Below are positions 25,106-31,796 of a stretch of 33,721 bases of DNA, one piece after another. The notes under the pieces are model-generated. The model had not been told where the DNA came from, did no database searches, and saw only the letters and a list, made by a program, of their open reading frames with translations. Made by a program: the position numbers and the translations under genes. Source of the stretch: an uncultured Treponema sp. (lineage in GTDB: Bacteria > Spirochaetota > Spirochaetia > Treponematales > Treponemataceae); assembly GCA_937877535.1 (NCBI GenBank), contig CALFJF010000068.1:1-33721 (forward strand), written 5' to 3'. Position 1 is the first letter of the stretch. Each line of letters opens with the position of its first letter.

Positions 25106-25810
25106 CTGCACCGCCACAATCGTCTCCAAAGCAAGCTTCATCATATTCATGAAAGTCGTCTGCCTCTCTTCTGCCGTGGTCGCTCCGCCTAGCAAGATGT
25201 GGTCGCTTACGGTCATAATCGCCATTGCTTTCCGCTTGTATTCGGCGGCGAGCGTGAAAAGTTCCGCGCTTTCCATTTCGATTCCGAGAACGCCGTACTC
25301 AGCCCATTTTTTCCAATTTTCGTTTTTGTCGTAGAAAAAATCGCTTGAAGCCACAGAGCCGACCGCGTAGCGGATTTGCATTTCAGAGGCGATTTTGTCC
25401 GCCGCACGAACGAGAGAAAAATCCGCCACAGGAGCGAAATGCAAGTTCCCAAATCGCTGATTTAGCAAACAAGAGTCCGAACAAGCCGCATTAACGATAA
25501 TCGTGTCGCGAAGTTTTGTGTCCGCATTGACCGCGCCGCAAGTTCCCACACGGATTGCGTTCTGCACATTGTAGAATTTAAAAAGCTCGGTGGCGTAAAT
25601 CGAAAGTGAGGGCTGCCCCATGCCCGTTCCCTGAACGCTCACCGTAACGCCTTTGTAAGTTCCCGTAAAGCCGAACATTCCACGCACTTCGTTGTAGCAC
25701 TTTGCATTTTCCAAAAAATTTTCCGCGATGAATTTTGCCCGCAACGGGTCGCCGGGAAGCAAAACATTGGGAGCGATTGCGCCTTCAGGCGCGTTGATGT
25801 GTGTACTCAT
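25103..25810 (-). CDS. deoD: Purine-nucleoside phosphorylase, DeoD type
   Basis: A 235-residue phosphorylase that splits purine (deoxy)nucleosides with phosphate. Substrate-binding signatures are STHINAPEG (His in the active-site N-terminus), LLPGDPLRAKFIAE (phosphate-binding Arg), the core VQGTGMGQPS, and VGTCGAV. EMESAELF carries the ribose-binding Glu, and SDHILLGG the catalytic Asp. Length is typical. GAGGT precedes the ATG. It begins 13 bp after the vWA gene on the same strand, so the two are probably one operon. Confidence 0.94.
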   Translation of the reverse strand: MSTHINAPEGAIAPNVLLPGDPLRAKFIAENFLENAKCYNEVRGMFGFTGTYKGVTVSVQGTGMGQPSLSIYATELFKFYNVQNAIRVGTCGAVNADTKLRDTIIVNAACSDSCLLNQRFGNLHFAPVADFSLVRAADKIASEMQIRYAVGSVASSDFFYDKNENWKKWAEYGVLGIEMESAELFTLAAEYKRKAMAIMTVSDHILLGGATTAEERQTTFMNMMKLALETIVAVQ

Positions 25811-25823
25811 ACTTACCTCGATT

Positions 25824-27101
25824 TTATTTTTTTCCTCGGTCTTTTTTGTTGTCAGGAACGATAATCGTGTCGATTTTTATGCCTTTTTCTTTTGCAAGTT
25901 TTGAAACGATTTCCCTTCCATATTTTTTTGTTCCGCGCGGACGCGGGTGAGGCTCTGCGTCCCCGATGAGAATGATTTTCTTTTCGGCATCTTCTCGCCA
26001 ATCAAAAAAATCAAGCGAAGCGTACAGTCCTTCGTAAACCGCCTCTGGAAGGTCGCCCCCTTCGCCACCGTTTATGATAAATCGATTCATGTTCTTTTTG
26101 AACACTTCGATGTCGTCTGTAAAATCAAACAGTTTGACGGGAAGTTTTTTGAAACTGTAATCGTCGCCGTAGTCGCGGTAAAGAAGCAAACCGAGCCGCA
26201 CCGACCCGAATTGATTGTTCCCTTTGCGATTAAGCGCGTCTTCGAGCATGGGAAGCCAGCGTTCGCGGAGTTCTTTTACGTCGTCTTTCATTGAACCCGT
26301 TGCGTCAATCGCAAAAACGAGGTCGATTGTGTCCTTTGGAGAAACGCGCTCAATCGATTCCATTACGTCCTCTGGAAGTTTTTCAAGATTCGACACGACC
26401 ATTTGCCCGCCAGAAAATTCTGCAATTTCTTCAAAACTTTGCGCCGCCTTTTGGTTGTAATTGTCCGTGAGAACGGGAACTGGCTCTGGAGGCGTGGGCG
26501 GCGGGTCTGGAATCTGAAGGTCGAACATGAACGGATTGTCAGCAAAACTTCCGTCATAATCGGCGTATGGTTTTTCAAACGTGCGGATATTTATGAACGT
26601 GCCTTTTTGAACGTGAACCGTGCCGTTTCGCTCCCACGGGTAGCCGTAAATGAGTTCCGTTGGAATGTAGACGTGAAACGCTTTTCCAAACTCTTTGTCA
26701 TCTTCTGCCGTGGAATCCGCGAGCCGAAATTTTGCGTATTCTGAAACGAGCGGCTTTCCGTTCAAATACGTGATTTCGTCGCCGTTTACGGGATTCCATT
26801 CTTTTGCTCTAAACGAAAAATTGTCAATTTTTCCGTTTGGGTCTTTTGTTGTTTCGCACAAAAGCACAGATTCCATTCCGTCTTTTTTTCTGATGTAAAG
26901 ATGAAAGCCTGCGATTGTCCTAAAACTTGGGTCTATTTTTGCATCTTTTGGAGCATTTGACGCGGGAACATACGTCAATCTTAGGTCGCTTCCTTGCAAA
27001 ATCAGATTTCTGTTTGCTTTTTCTTCGGAAAATGCAAAAACTGCTCCAAAAAACGCCATTATAAACGCCATTATAAAGGATAAAATCGTGGTTTTTCTCA
27101 T
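25824..27101 (-). CDS. Secreted von Willebrand factor A domain protein
   Basis: A 425-residue protein with an N-terminal signal peptide containing a FIMA-FIMA duplication (from two 12-bp DNA repeats at 27054-27077). Residues about 30-195 are a beta-rich domain without a recognised family. A Pro-rich hinge (DPPPTPPEPVPV) lies at about 199-210. The vWA domain runs from about 258 to 420 with the MIDAS motif DATGS at 266-270 and later conserved Asp (GDAEPHP). The MIDAS Asp-x-Thr-Gly-Ser is intact, so Mg-dependent ligand binding is possible. Probable function: extracytoplasmic protein-protein interaction. Followed by deoD with a 13-bp gap. No Shine-Dalgarno is obvious. Confidence 0.8.
   Translation of the reverse strand: MRKTTILSFIMAFIMAFFGAVFAFSEEKANRNLILQGSDLRLTYVPASNAPKDAKIDPSFRTIAGFHLYIRKKDGMESVLLCETTKDPNGKIDNFSFRAKEWNPVNGDEITYLNGKPLVSEYAKFRLADSTAEDDKEFGKAFHVYIPTELIYGYPWERNGTVHVQKGTFINIRTFEKPYADYDGSFADNPFMFDLQIPDPPPTPPEPVPVLTDNYNQKAAQSFEEIAEFSGGQMVVSNLEKLPEDVMESIERVSPKDTIDLVFAIDATGSMKDDVKELRERWLPMLEDALNRKGNNQFGSVRLGLLLYRDYGDDYSFKKLPVKLFDFTDDIEVFKKNMNRFIINGGEGGDLPEAVYEGLYASLDFFDWREDAEKKIILIGDAEPHPRPRGTKKYGREIVSKLAKEKGIKIDTIIVPDNKKDRGKK
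27054..27077. repeat. 12-bp tandem duplication in a signal peptide
   Basis: CGCCATTATAAA occurs twice in tandem and encodes the repeat FIMA in the vWA signal peptide. In-frame copy-number change would lengthen or shorten the hydrophobic core by four residues. Confidence 0.85.
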
Positions 27102-27159
27102 GCTTTTTTAATCGGCATTTTGAGCAGTTCGTTTCATACAAAACAACGATTGCCTTTTG

Positions 27160-27196
27160 TTGCTTTTGGTAAAAACTCGACCTATAATTTTTTGAA
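27160..27196 (+). promoter_or_regulatory. Leaderless-type promoter of the unknown 358-aa gene
   Basis: TTGCTT (27160-27165), exact 17-nt spacer, TATAAT (27183-27188) and 8 nt to the ATG. No ribosome binding site can fit. Confidence 0.6.
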
Positions 27197-28273
27197 ATGG
27201 ATTTTACGACTATTTCTCTTGACGAATTTATAACGGACTCAAACGAGATTTTTGAAACGGGAACAGGAATCGTCGTTTTTTCGGAGGAGCAAGAAAAACT
27301 TGTTGACGAAGTTCGCTCAAGAATCGAAAAAGACGACCCCGTTCACGTAGAAATGTATCGAAGGCGCATTTCCGACTTAAAAACGCTCGCTTCTGCCATC
27401 GCGAATTTTCCGTCTCTTTTGGAACGTTCCAACATGACTTTGGAAGAACGAACGCCACAACTGTTAATCGAATCGCTCGTAAACTCCAAGCGAGATGGAG
27501 ACACGACTCTTCAAATGCCTTCAAAGGCAACGCTTGGCCGCGGTTTTCTTGTTGCAAAACTCCACACGTTTTCAAATCTTGAAAAACTTGCAAAAGACGC
27601 AGGACTAGAAGAGCGAATCGTAAAACAATTTCACAACGAAACGATTTCGATGATGTTTTTGCTTTTGGCAGAAGACGTTTACTTAAATCTCATTCACGAT
27701 TTAAGCCTTCCGCTCGATTCCCGATGGCAACTTGCCACGTCGCTTTTGCTGTTGTGGGAACACCGCGCTGACCAAAATATCACCGACATTGCCCCCGTTC
27801 TTAGAAGCGTTTGGCTTGCGCGAACGCGCCTTGCGCCCGCGTTTGGCACGATGATGGGAACGAGCGAATTGATAATGCTTTCGTTTCAACTCGACGACCA
27901 GTGGCAAGATTTTATAAAAAAACGGTTGGGCGAAGAAGACGTAAAAATGGCGATGGAAGAATTTTTGTTTGGACTTTCGTTTGAGCAAATAACTCGATTA
28001 AAATCGATGCTCCGCGAAAAAGGTATAAACGCAATCGGACGCGACGAAGTTTCAAAATATCTCGATGAAAACGTTACCACGGACGTGAGTTCAGATTATC
28101 GCGACTTTTTTCAGCAGTATACTGTTCGGCGAGATAACGCTCGCGTGCGAAATAGACTCGGAATTGCTGGCCCGCACCGCACGCTCGAAGACCATTTTAT
28201 TTGTTTTGTCATGGAGCGAAACCGCGAAAAACAAAGGCTCGACGCAGCCTCTCAAGAAAAATCGTCTAATTGA
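27197..28273 (+). CDS. Conserved-looking hypothetical protein (no family recognised)
   Basis: A 358-residue soluble-looking protein with no signal peptide. It is largely alpha-helical: acidic N-terminus (DEFITDSNEIFETG), Leu-rich helices at about 130-230 (ISMMFLLLAEDVYLNLIHDL; LATSLLLLWEHRAD). A segment FGTMMGTSELIMLSFQLDDQW follows, and a basic C-terminus (RRDNARVRNRLG...MERNREKQRL). I recognise no catalytic motif and name no function. The start is the ATG at 27197 next to a perfect TATAAT box, without Shine-Dalgarno. It ends where the rpsU promoter begins: its stop codon forms part of the TTGACG -35 box. Confidence 0.7.
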   Translation: MDFTTISLDEFITDSNEIFETGTGIVVFSEEQEKLVDEVRSRIEKDDPVHVEMYRRRISDLKTLASAIANFPSLLERSNMTLEERTPQLLIESLVNSKRDGDTTLQMPSKATLGRGFLVAKLHTFSNLEKLAKDAGLEERIVKQFHNETISMMFLLLAEDVYLNLIHDLSLPLDSRWQLATSLLLLWEHRADQNITDIAPVLRSVWLARTRLAPAFGTMMGTSELIMLSFQLDDQWQDFIKKRLGEEDVKMAMEEFLFGLSFEQITRLKSMLREKGINAIGRDEVSKYLDENVTTDVSSDYRDFFQQYTVRRDNARVRNRLGIAGPHRTLEDHFICFVMERNREKQRLDAASQEKSSN

Positions 28274-28298
28274 CGAACAACTCGATTTCTGCCATAAT
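28270..28298 (+). promoter_or_regulatory. rpsU promoter with -35 box over the upstream stop codon
   Basis: TTGACG (28270-28275) contains the TGA stop of the preceding gene. A 17-nt spacer leads to CATAAT (28293-28298). A 44-nt leader follows with a small CGGA-TATG-TCCG hairpin (28312-28323) and a strong GAGGAGG ribosome binding site. Confidence 0.65.
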
Positions 28299-28342
28299 CC
28301 AAAATCGCTTACGGATATGTCCGAGTCGAGGAGGTGAAAAAA

Positions 28343-28555
28343 ATGGCAACTATCAAAGTCGAGGAAAGCGAAAACCTTGAAAAAGCAATTAAACGCTTTA
28401 AGAGGATGGTTGAAAAAGAGGGAATTATCCGCGAATTCAAAAAGCGCGAGTATTACGAAAAGCCCTCCACGATTCAGAATCGTAAGAATAAAACGCTTCA
28501 ACGCAAATTGATGAAAAAAACGCGCAAATCTCACGATTCGCGTTCTGCGTACTAA
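28343..28555 (+). CDS. rpsU: 30S ribosomal protein S21
   Basis: A 70-residue S21. The start ATG at 28343 gives MATIKVEESENLEKAIKRFK, the standard S21 N-terminus, with GAGGAGG 7-8 nt upstream; the GTG at 28334 lies in the ribosome binding site. Conserved features are the helix FKRMVEKEGIIREFKKREYYEKPS and the Lys/Arg-rich end. It has its own promoter and a downstream terminator. Confidence 0.96.
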   Translation: MATIKVEESENLEKAIKRFKRMVEKEGIIREFKKREYYEKPSTIQNRKNKTLQRKLMKKTRKSHDSRSAY

Positions 28556-28565
28556 GACTGAATCA

Positions 28566-28600
28566 AAAACCTCCGATTTTTCGGGGGTTTTATTTTTATT
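28566..28600 (+). terminator. rpsU terminator
   Basis: AAAACCTCCGA (28566-28576) pairs with TCGGGGGTTTT (28581-28591), one G-U pair, loop TTTT, then a T-rich tract. Confidence 0.88.
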
Positions 28601-28616
28601 TTTCAAAAAAAAGGGA

Positions 28617-28624
28617 GGGGGGGG
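28617..28624 (+). repeat. G8 homopolymer between ribosome binding site and ATG
   Basis: Eight consecutive G directly precede the ATG at 28625, after AAGGGA. Together they form the ribosome binding site. A change in G count would shift spacing of the GGGAGG core from the start. Confidence 0.9.
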
Positions 28625-29452
28625 ATGGCTCAAAAACAAATTCAAAAAATGAAAAAAACGCGCGTTTTTCGCATTTTTTCTTGCATTTTGCTTTTTTTTG
28701 CCGTTCTCTCTTGCTCGTCAGCGGATAAAATCGCTCACACTGAACGGTTTTTTCTTCTTCCAGATTCTGTGCGCTATGAACGCGCGGGCAATGCCGAGTA
28801 CGCTTTTGTAAAAGAAAACGACGTGAAATTTCACGTCGTAAAAATCGACCTTTCAAGCGAAAATGTGGAAATCCTTGCGTATCCCACAAAAACTGAAAGC
28901 GGAAAATTAGGTCGCTCAAAAAAATTTGCAAAACTCACAGGTGCAGAAATTGCGGTGAACACGTCGCCGTTTACTCGTGAGCGCACGATTATGGGAATTC
29001 ATTTGATTGACGGTGAAGTCATTTCCCGCGCGATACATCGGTACGGTGCGCTCGTTTTTTTTCGCGATAAAAACGGCGGATTTTTTGCAAAAATCATAAA
29101 AAATCAAACGGAAGAAAATCTTTTGGGAGCGGATTTTGCGTTTGGCGGATTTTTTCAGATTCTTTCAAATGGTGAAAAAGTTGATTTTGCGACCGAAAGT
29201 TTTGACGCTAGAAGCGCGGTAGGCGTGAGCGCAGACGGACGAACGATTTTTTTGCTTGTGGCAGAAAAAGGTTTTGGAAGCCGCGGACTTTCGTTTCAAG
29301 AATGTGCCGAGATTTTTTTAAGCCTTGGAGCGTTTGACGCGCTTGAATTTGACGGTGGCAGTTCTTCGTCGCTTTTTGTTTCAAAGAAAAACGTAAAATA
29401 CGAAGCCTCTTTTAGACGAAACGAAAGTTATATGGGGTTTTGTTTTCGTTGA
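28625..29452 (+). CDS. Phosphodiester glycosidase (NAGPA-like) lipoprotein
   Basis: A 275-residue putative lipoprotein. The start at 28625 follows the G8 ribosome binding site; ATG at 28649 (MKKTRVFRIF) also gives a good signal but has no ribosome binding site nearby. The lipobox FAVLSC anchors the protein. The rest matches the phosphodiester glycosidase (NAGPA, PF09992-type) fold: AEIAVNTSPF, IMGIHLIDGEV, ARSAVGVSADGRTIFLLVAEK, and QECAEIFLSLGAFDALEFDGGSSSSLFVS. The latter holds the conserved Asp-Gly-Gly-Ser-Ser motif. Enzymes of this fold remove capping GlcNAc-1-phosphate groups or act on cell-wall phosphodiesters; the actual substrate is unknown. It ends with the stop overlapping the next promoter. 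Confidence 0.88.
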   Translation: MAQKQIQKMKKTRVFRIFSCILLFFAVLSCSSADKIAHTERFFLLPDSVRYERAGNAEYAFVKENDVKFHVVKIDLSSENVEILAYPTKTESGKLGRSKKFAKLTGAEIAVNTSPFTRERTIMGIHLIDGEVISRAIHRYGALVFFRDKNGGFFAKIIKNQTEENLLGADFAFGGFFQILSNGEKVDFATESFDARSAVGVSADGRTIFLLVAEKGFGSRGLSFQECAEIFLSLGAFDALEFDGGSSSSLFVSKKNVKYEASFRRNESYMGFCFR

Positions 29453-29477
29453 CGACAACGGCTTTATGGTTTATGAT
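29449..29477 (+). promoter_or_regulatory. PilZ-gene promoter with -35 box over the upstream stop codon
   Basis: TTGACG (29449-29454) contains the TGA stop of the glycosidase gene. The spacer is exactly 17 nt and the -10 is TATGAT (29472-29477). The ATG follows after 7 nt. Confidence 0.7.
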
Positions 29478-29484
29478 TTTCAAC

Positions 29485-30369
29485 ATGGGAATCATAACTA
29501 GCCAGCAGCTTACTGCCTATTACGACCAATATCGGGATTCCGAGTTGACTTTTACCAAAGACATCATAAGAATCCTCAAACTTGAGCAGAAGCACGTACA
29601 AATCAAATATACGGTAGGGGAAGATGTGGTCTTGACCCCGTGCATCCTCCATTCAACTTCGTTTCAAAAAGCAAACATAATCATTCCGACGAACGGCGAT
29701 GCGTTTGCGTTTCTTGCGGCAAAAGAACCTCCCACGGTGCAACTCAAAATGGGATTCGTTGGAGAAGACGGAAAGTCCATTCAATTTTTTATAGGCGCAA
29801 AAGTCGCAGAAAAAAGCCTGTACACGAATTCAAAAGAACTCGCCGTTGTAACGCTCAAATTTACGCAGCGTCCGCCGGACGATTTGATTGAAATCATGGG
29901 GCGACTTCTTGAAGCAAATGCAAACGCAATCCGACGGCGCGAAGAGCGAATCGTCATAAACGACGACAGCAAACGGAAACTCGGACTTGCAAAAGAAGAA
30001 TGCGTTGTTGCCGTTTCGGGCGTTCCGCGCCATTGCATTTTGCGCGATATTTCGTTTATGGGCGCAAAAGTTGTGCTTGTGGGACTGCATCAACTTGTGG
30101 TGAACAAAGACGCGGAATTAAAACTCCGCTTTATTGAGCCAAACGAAGAACTTGCGATAAAAGGCATGATTGTTTCTGCCGACGTAATCGAAGGCAGAAA
30201 AGACATTTGCACGGCAAGTATAAAATTCGACGAAAATCTTGTTCCATTGGAATACAAACTCCATGTGAATAGTTATCTTACGACCGTCAGAAAACAGCAA
30301 CTTTCTGCAAGCGACCAAATCGCGCTTCAAAAGCAAAAACAGCAAGAAATGATGGCGCAACAGAATTAG
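29485..30369 (+). CDS. PilZ domain protein (c-di-GMP receptor type)
   Basis: A 294-residue cytoplasmic protein. I choose the ATG at 29485 (MGIITSQQLT), 7 nt after a TATGAT box; the earlier in-frame starts overlap the promoter. Residues about 20-130 form an N-terminal PilZ-associated (YcgR-like flagellar brake) domain with strands ending VVTLKFTQRPP. The C-terminal PilZ domain (about 148-270) shows R-x3-R at 151-155 (RREER) and D-x-S-x2-G at 188-193 (DISFMG), the c-di-GMP-binding signature. A Gln-rich tail (LQKQKQQEMMAQQN) ends it. Likely links c-di-GMP to motility. The same strand carries a downstream TPR gene, separated by a terminator. Confidence 0.9.
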   Translation: MGIITSQQLTAYYDQYRDSELTFTKDIIRILKLEQKHVQIKYTVGEDVVLTPCILHSTSFQKANIIIPTNGDAFAFLAAKEPPTVQLKMGFVGEDGKSIQFFIGAKVAEKSLYTNSKELAVVTLKFTQRPPDDLIEIMGRLLEANANAIRRREERIVINDDSKRKLGLAKEECVVAVSGVPRHCILRDISFMGAKVVLVGLHQLVVNKDAELKLRFIEPNEELAIKGMIVSADVIEGRKDICTASIKFDENLVPLEYKLHVNSYLTTVRKQQLSASDQIALQKQKQQEMMAQQN

Positions 30370-30392
30370 CGAGTCTGCGATGCCAAAAACCG

Positions 30393-30422
30393 AAAAATCC
30401 CGGGGTGGCTCGGGATTTTTTT
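30393..30422 (+). terminator. Terminator after the PilZ gene
   Basis: AAAAATCCCG (30393-30402) pairs with CGGGATTTTT (30411-30420), loop GGGTGGCT, then TT. Symmetric A/T flanks make it potentially bidirectional. Confidence 0.85.
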
Positions 30423-30458
30423 ATCGTTTTTCAAAAAATCGATTTTTAGGAGAAAAAT

Positions 30459-31613
30459 ATGGACTCTTCGCCGCTTGACGACGTTTATTTTATTCATTTT
30501 TCCGATGATTCAAAAATCCATTTGCACGATTCCAAAGATGTTCTTCACATTGACCCTTCGATTCCGCTTCCTGTGCAAAAAAAAATCGGAGAGTCGGCGG
30601 GAACTTTTAACGAAAAGGAAATCACGGAAGAGCAAATTCTTTCTGGGATTTTGACAGTGCTCGCGTATGACCGCGAAAACGAAAACGCGCCGTATTACAG
30701 GTCGCTCATAAAAAATGCTCGTCCAAATCTCAAAAAAGAGTTGACCGAAGCGGCGATTTTGAAAACGAAAAACGGCGACTTTGAATTTGCCGAGGAGATT
30801 TTTAGTGCGCTTCGAGGATTTGACCCAGAGGACATGGCGACCATTTTGAACACGGCTTTGTTTCTTGACCAGCGGGCGGATTCTTTTAGAAACGCGGGGC
30901 TTTTTGAAGATGCCGATGCGTGCGACAGCGAGGCGTTGGAGTTTTACACGGACGCGCTCAACGCAGAGCCTCCAATTCCAGACGCTTTTTTTAACGCGGG
31001 TTTTTTCTTTTTGAAAAAACGAAAATACGCGCGCGCTCGCGATGTTTTTGAAACGTACATCGCGTTCGTCGCAGACGAAAAAGAAGAAAATCTTGGAGAA
31101 AATGGCGTTTATAAAAAAAATCGCGTTCAAAAAATCCTCGACGACATTTCAAATCAAAATATGGAAGACGAGCGATTTTCTGCCGCTTACGAGTTGATTT
31201 CTCGCGGAGAAGAAGAAAAAGGCTTGGCGGAAATCCGCGCGTTTTTGGAAAAAAATCCCGACGTTTGGAACGCTTGGTTTATGCTCGGTTGGGGGATGCG
31301 GCGACTTGGGAGGTTTGACGCGGCTCTCAAAGCGTTTGAAAAAGCCCTTGAGTGTGAAGGCGGAAAAACGAGCGACACGCTAAACGAACTTGCCATTTGC
31401 CTTATGGAAACAAACAAAATCGAAAAGGCGCGAACCGTCCTTGAAAACGCGCTCAAAGACGACGGCGAAAATACAAAAATCATATCGAATTTGGGATTCG
31501 TGGAGTTAAAGGCTGGGAATCCTTCGCGGGCGGCAGCGTATTTTCAGACCGTGCTTGAGTTTGATGCGGAAGACAAAATCGCACTTGCCGAACTCAAAAA
31601 ACTTGACGTGTAA
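30459..31613 (+). CDS. Tetratricopeptide-repeat protein
   Basis: A 384-residue cytoplasmic protein with AGGAG before the ATG. An acidic N-terminal region (about 1-90) of unknown fold precedes helical repeats. Recognisable TPR-like units include KTKNGDFEFAEEIFSALRGF, PDAFFNAGFFFLKKRKYARA, VWNAWFMLGWGMRRLGRFDA, DTLNELAICLMETNKIEKAR and KIISNLGFVELKAGNPSRAA. These fit the consensus of W/LG/Y/A/F/A/P positions. It probably mediates protein interactions; the partner is unknown. The gene once lay about 30 bp upstream of the lysA ribosome binding site; an inserted element now separates them. Confidence 0.85.
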   Translation: MDSSPLDDVYFIHFSDDSKIHLHDSKDVLHIDPSIPLPVQKKIGESAGTFNEKEITEEQILSGILTVLAYDRENENAPYYRSLIKNARPNLKKELTEAAILKTKNGDFEFAEEIFSALRGFDPEDMATILNTALFLDQRADSFRNAGLFEDADACDSEALEFYTDALNAEPPIPDAFFNAGFFFLKKRKYARARDVFETYIAFVADEKEENLGENGVYKKNRVQKILDDISNQNMEDERFSAAYELISRGEEEKGLAEIRAFLEKNPDVWNAWFMLGWGMRRLGRFDAALKAFEKALECEGGKTSDTLNELAICLMETNKIEKARTVLENALKDDGENTKIISNLGFVELKAGNPSRAAAYFQTVLEFDAEDKIALAELKKLDV

Positions 31614-31615
31614 AA

Positions 31616-31777
31616 AAATCAACGGAGATGTTACAAAATGTATGCTGACCTGTAAGCAATATGCGGTGGTTGAGCGTGTCGAAACCACCGATTGCTTGAT
31701 TCTGTGGTTTCGATACGACCTTCGGTCTACTTAGGCCACCGCTTCCAGCATACTTTCTGTAACACCACCAAATCAAC
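31616..31777. mobile_element. MITE-like element with 24-bp inverted ends and 8-bp target duplication
   Basis: The element body is 31624-31769 (146 bp). It is flanked by the direct repeat AAATCAAC at 31616-31623 and 31770-31777. The termini 31624-31647 and 31746-31769 are inverted repeats matching at 20 of 24 positions, with a core TGTTACA...GTATGCTG. Inside are the palindrome GGTGGTT...AACCACC (31665-31689), an AAGCAAT/ATTGCTT pair (31654-31660, 31691-31697) and a second hairpin with a GACC-TTCG-GTC core (about 31717-31727). No transposase ORF is inside. Confidence 0.8.
31665..31689. repeat. Palindromic dispersed repeat, copy C (inside the MITE)
   Basis: GGTGGTT...AACCACC around GAGCGTGTCGA, the same family as the copies at 20137 and 22938, here within the MITE-like element upstream of lysA. 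Confidence 0.9.
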
Positions 31778-31796
31778 TATTTAGGAGGAATAACAA

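Noticed and set aside
31614..31796. Riboswitch or attenuator for lysA
   Set aside because: The hairpins there are explained by an inserted element with inverted ends and target duplication.
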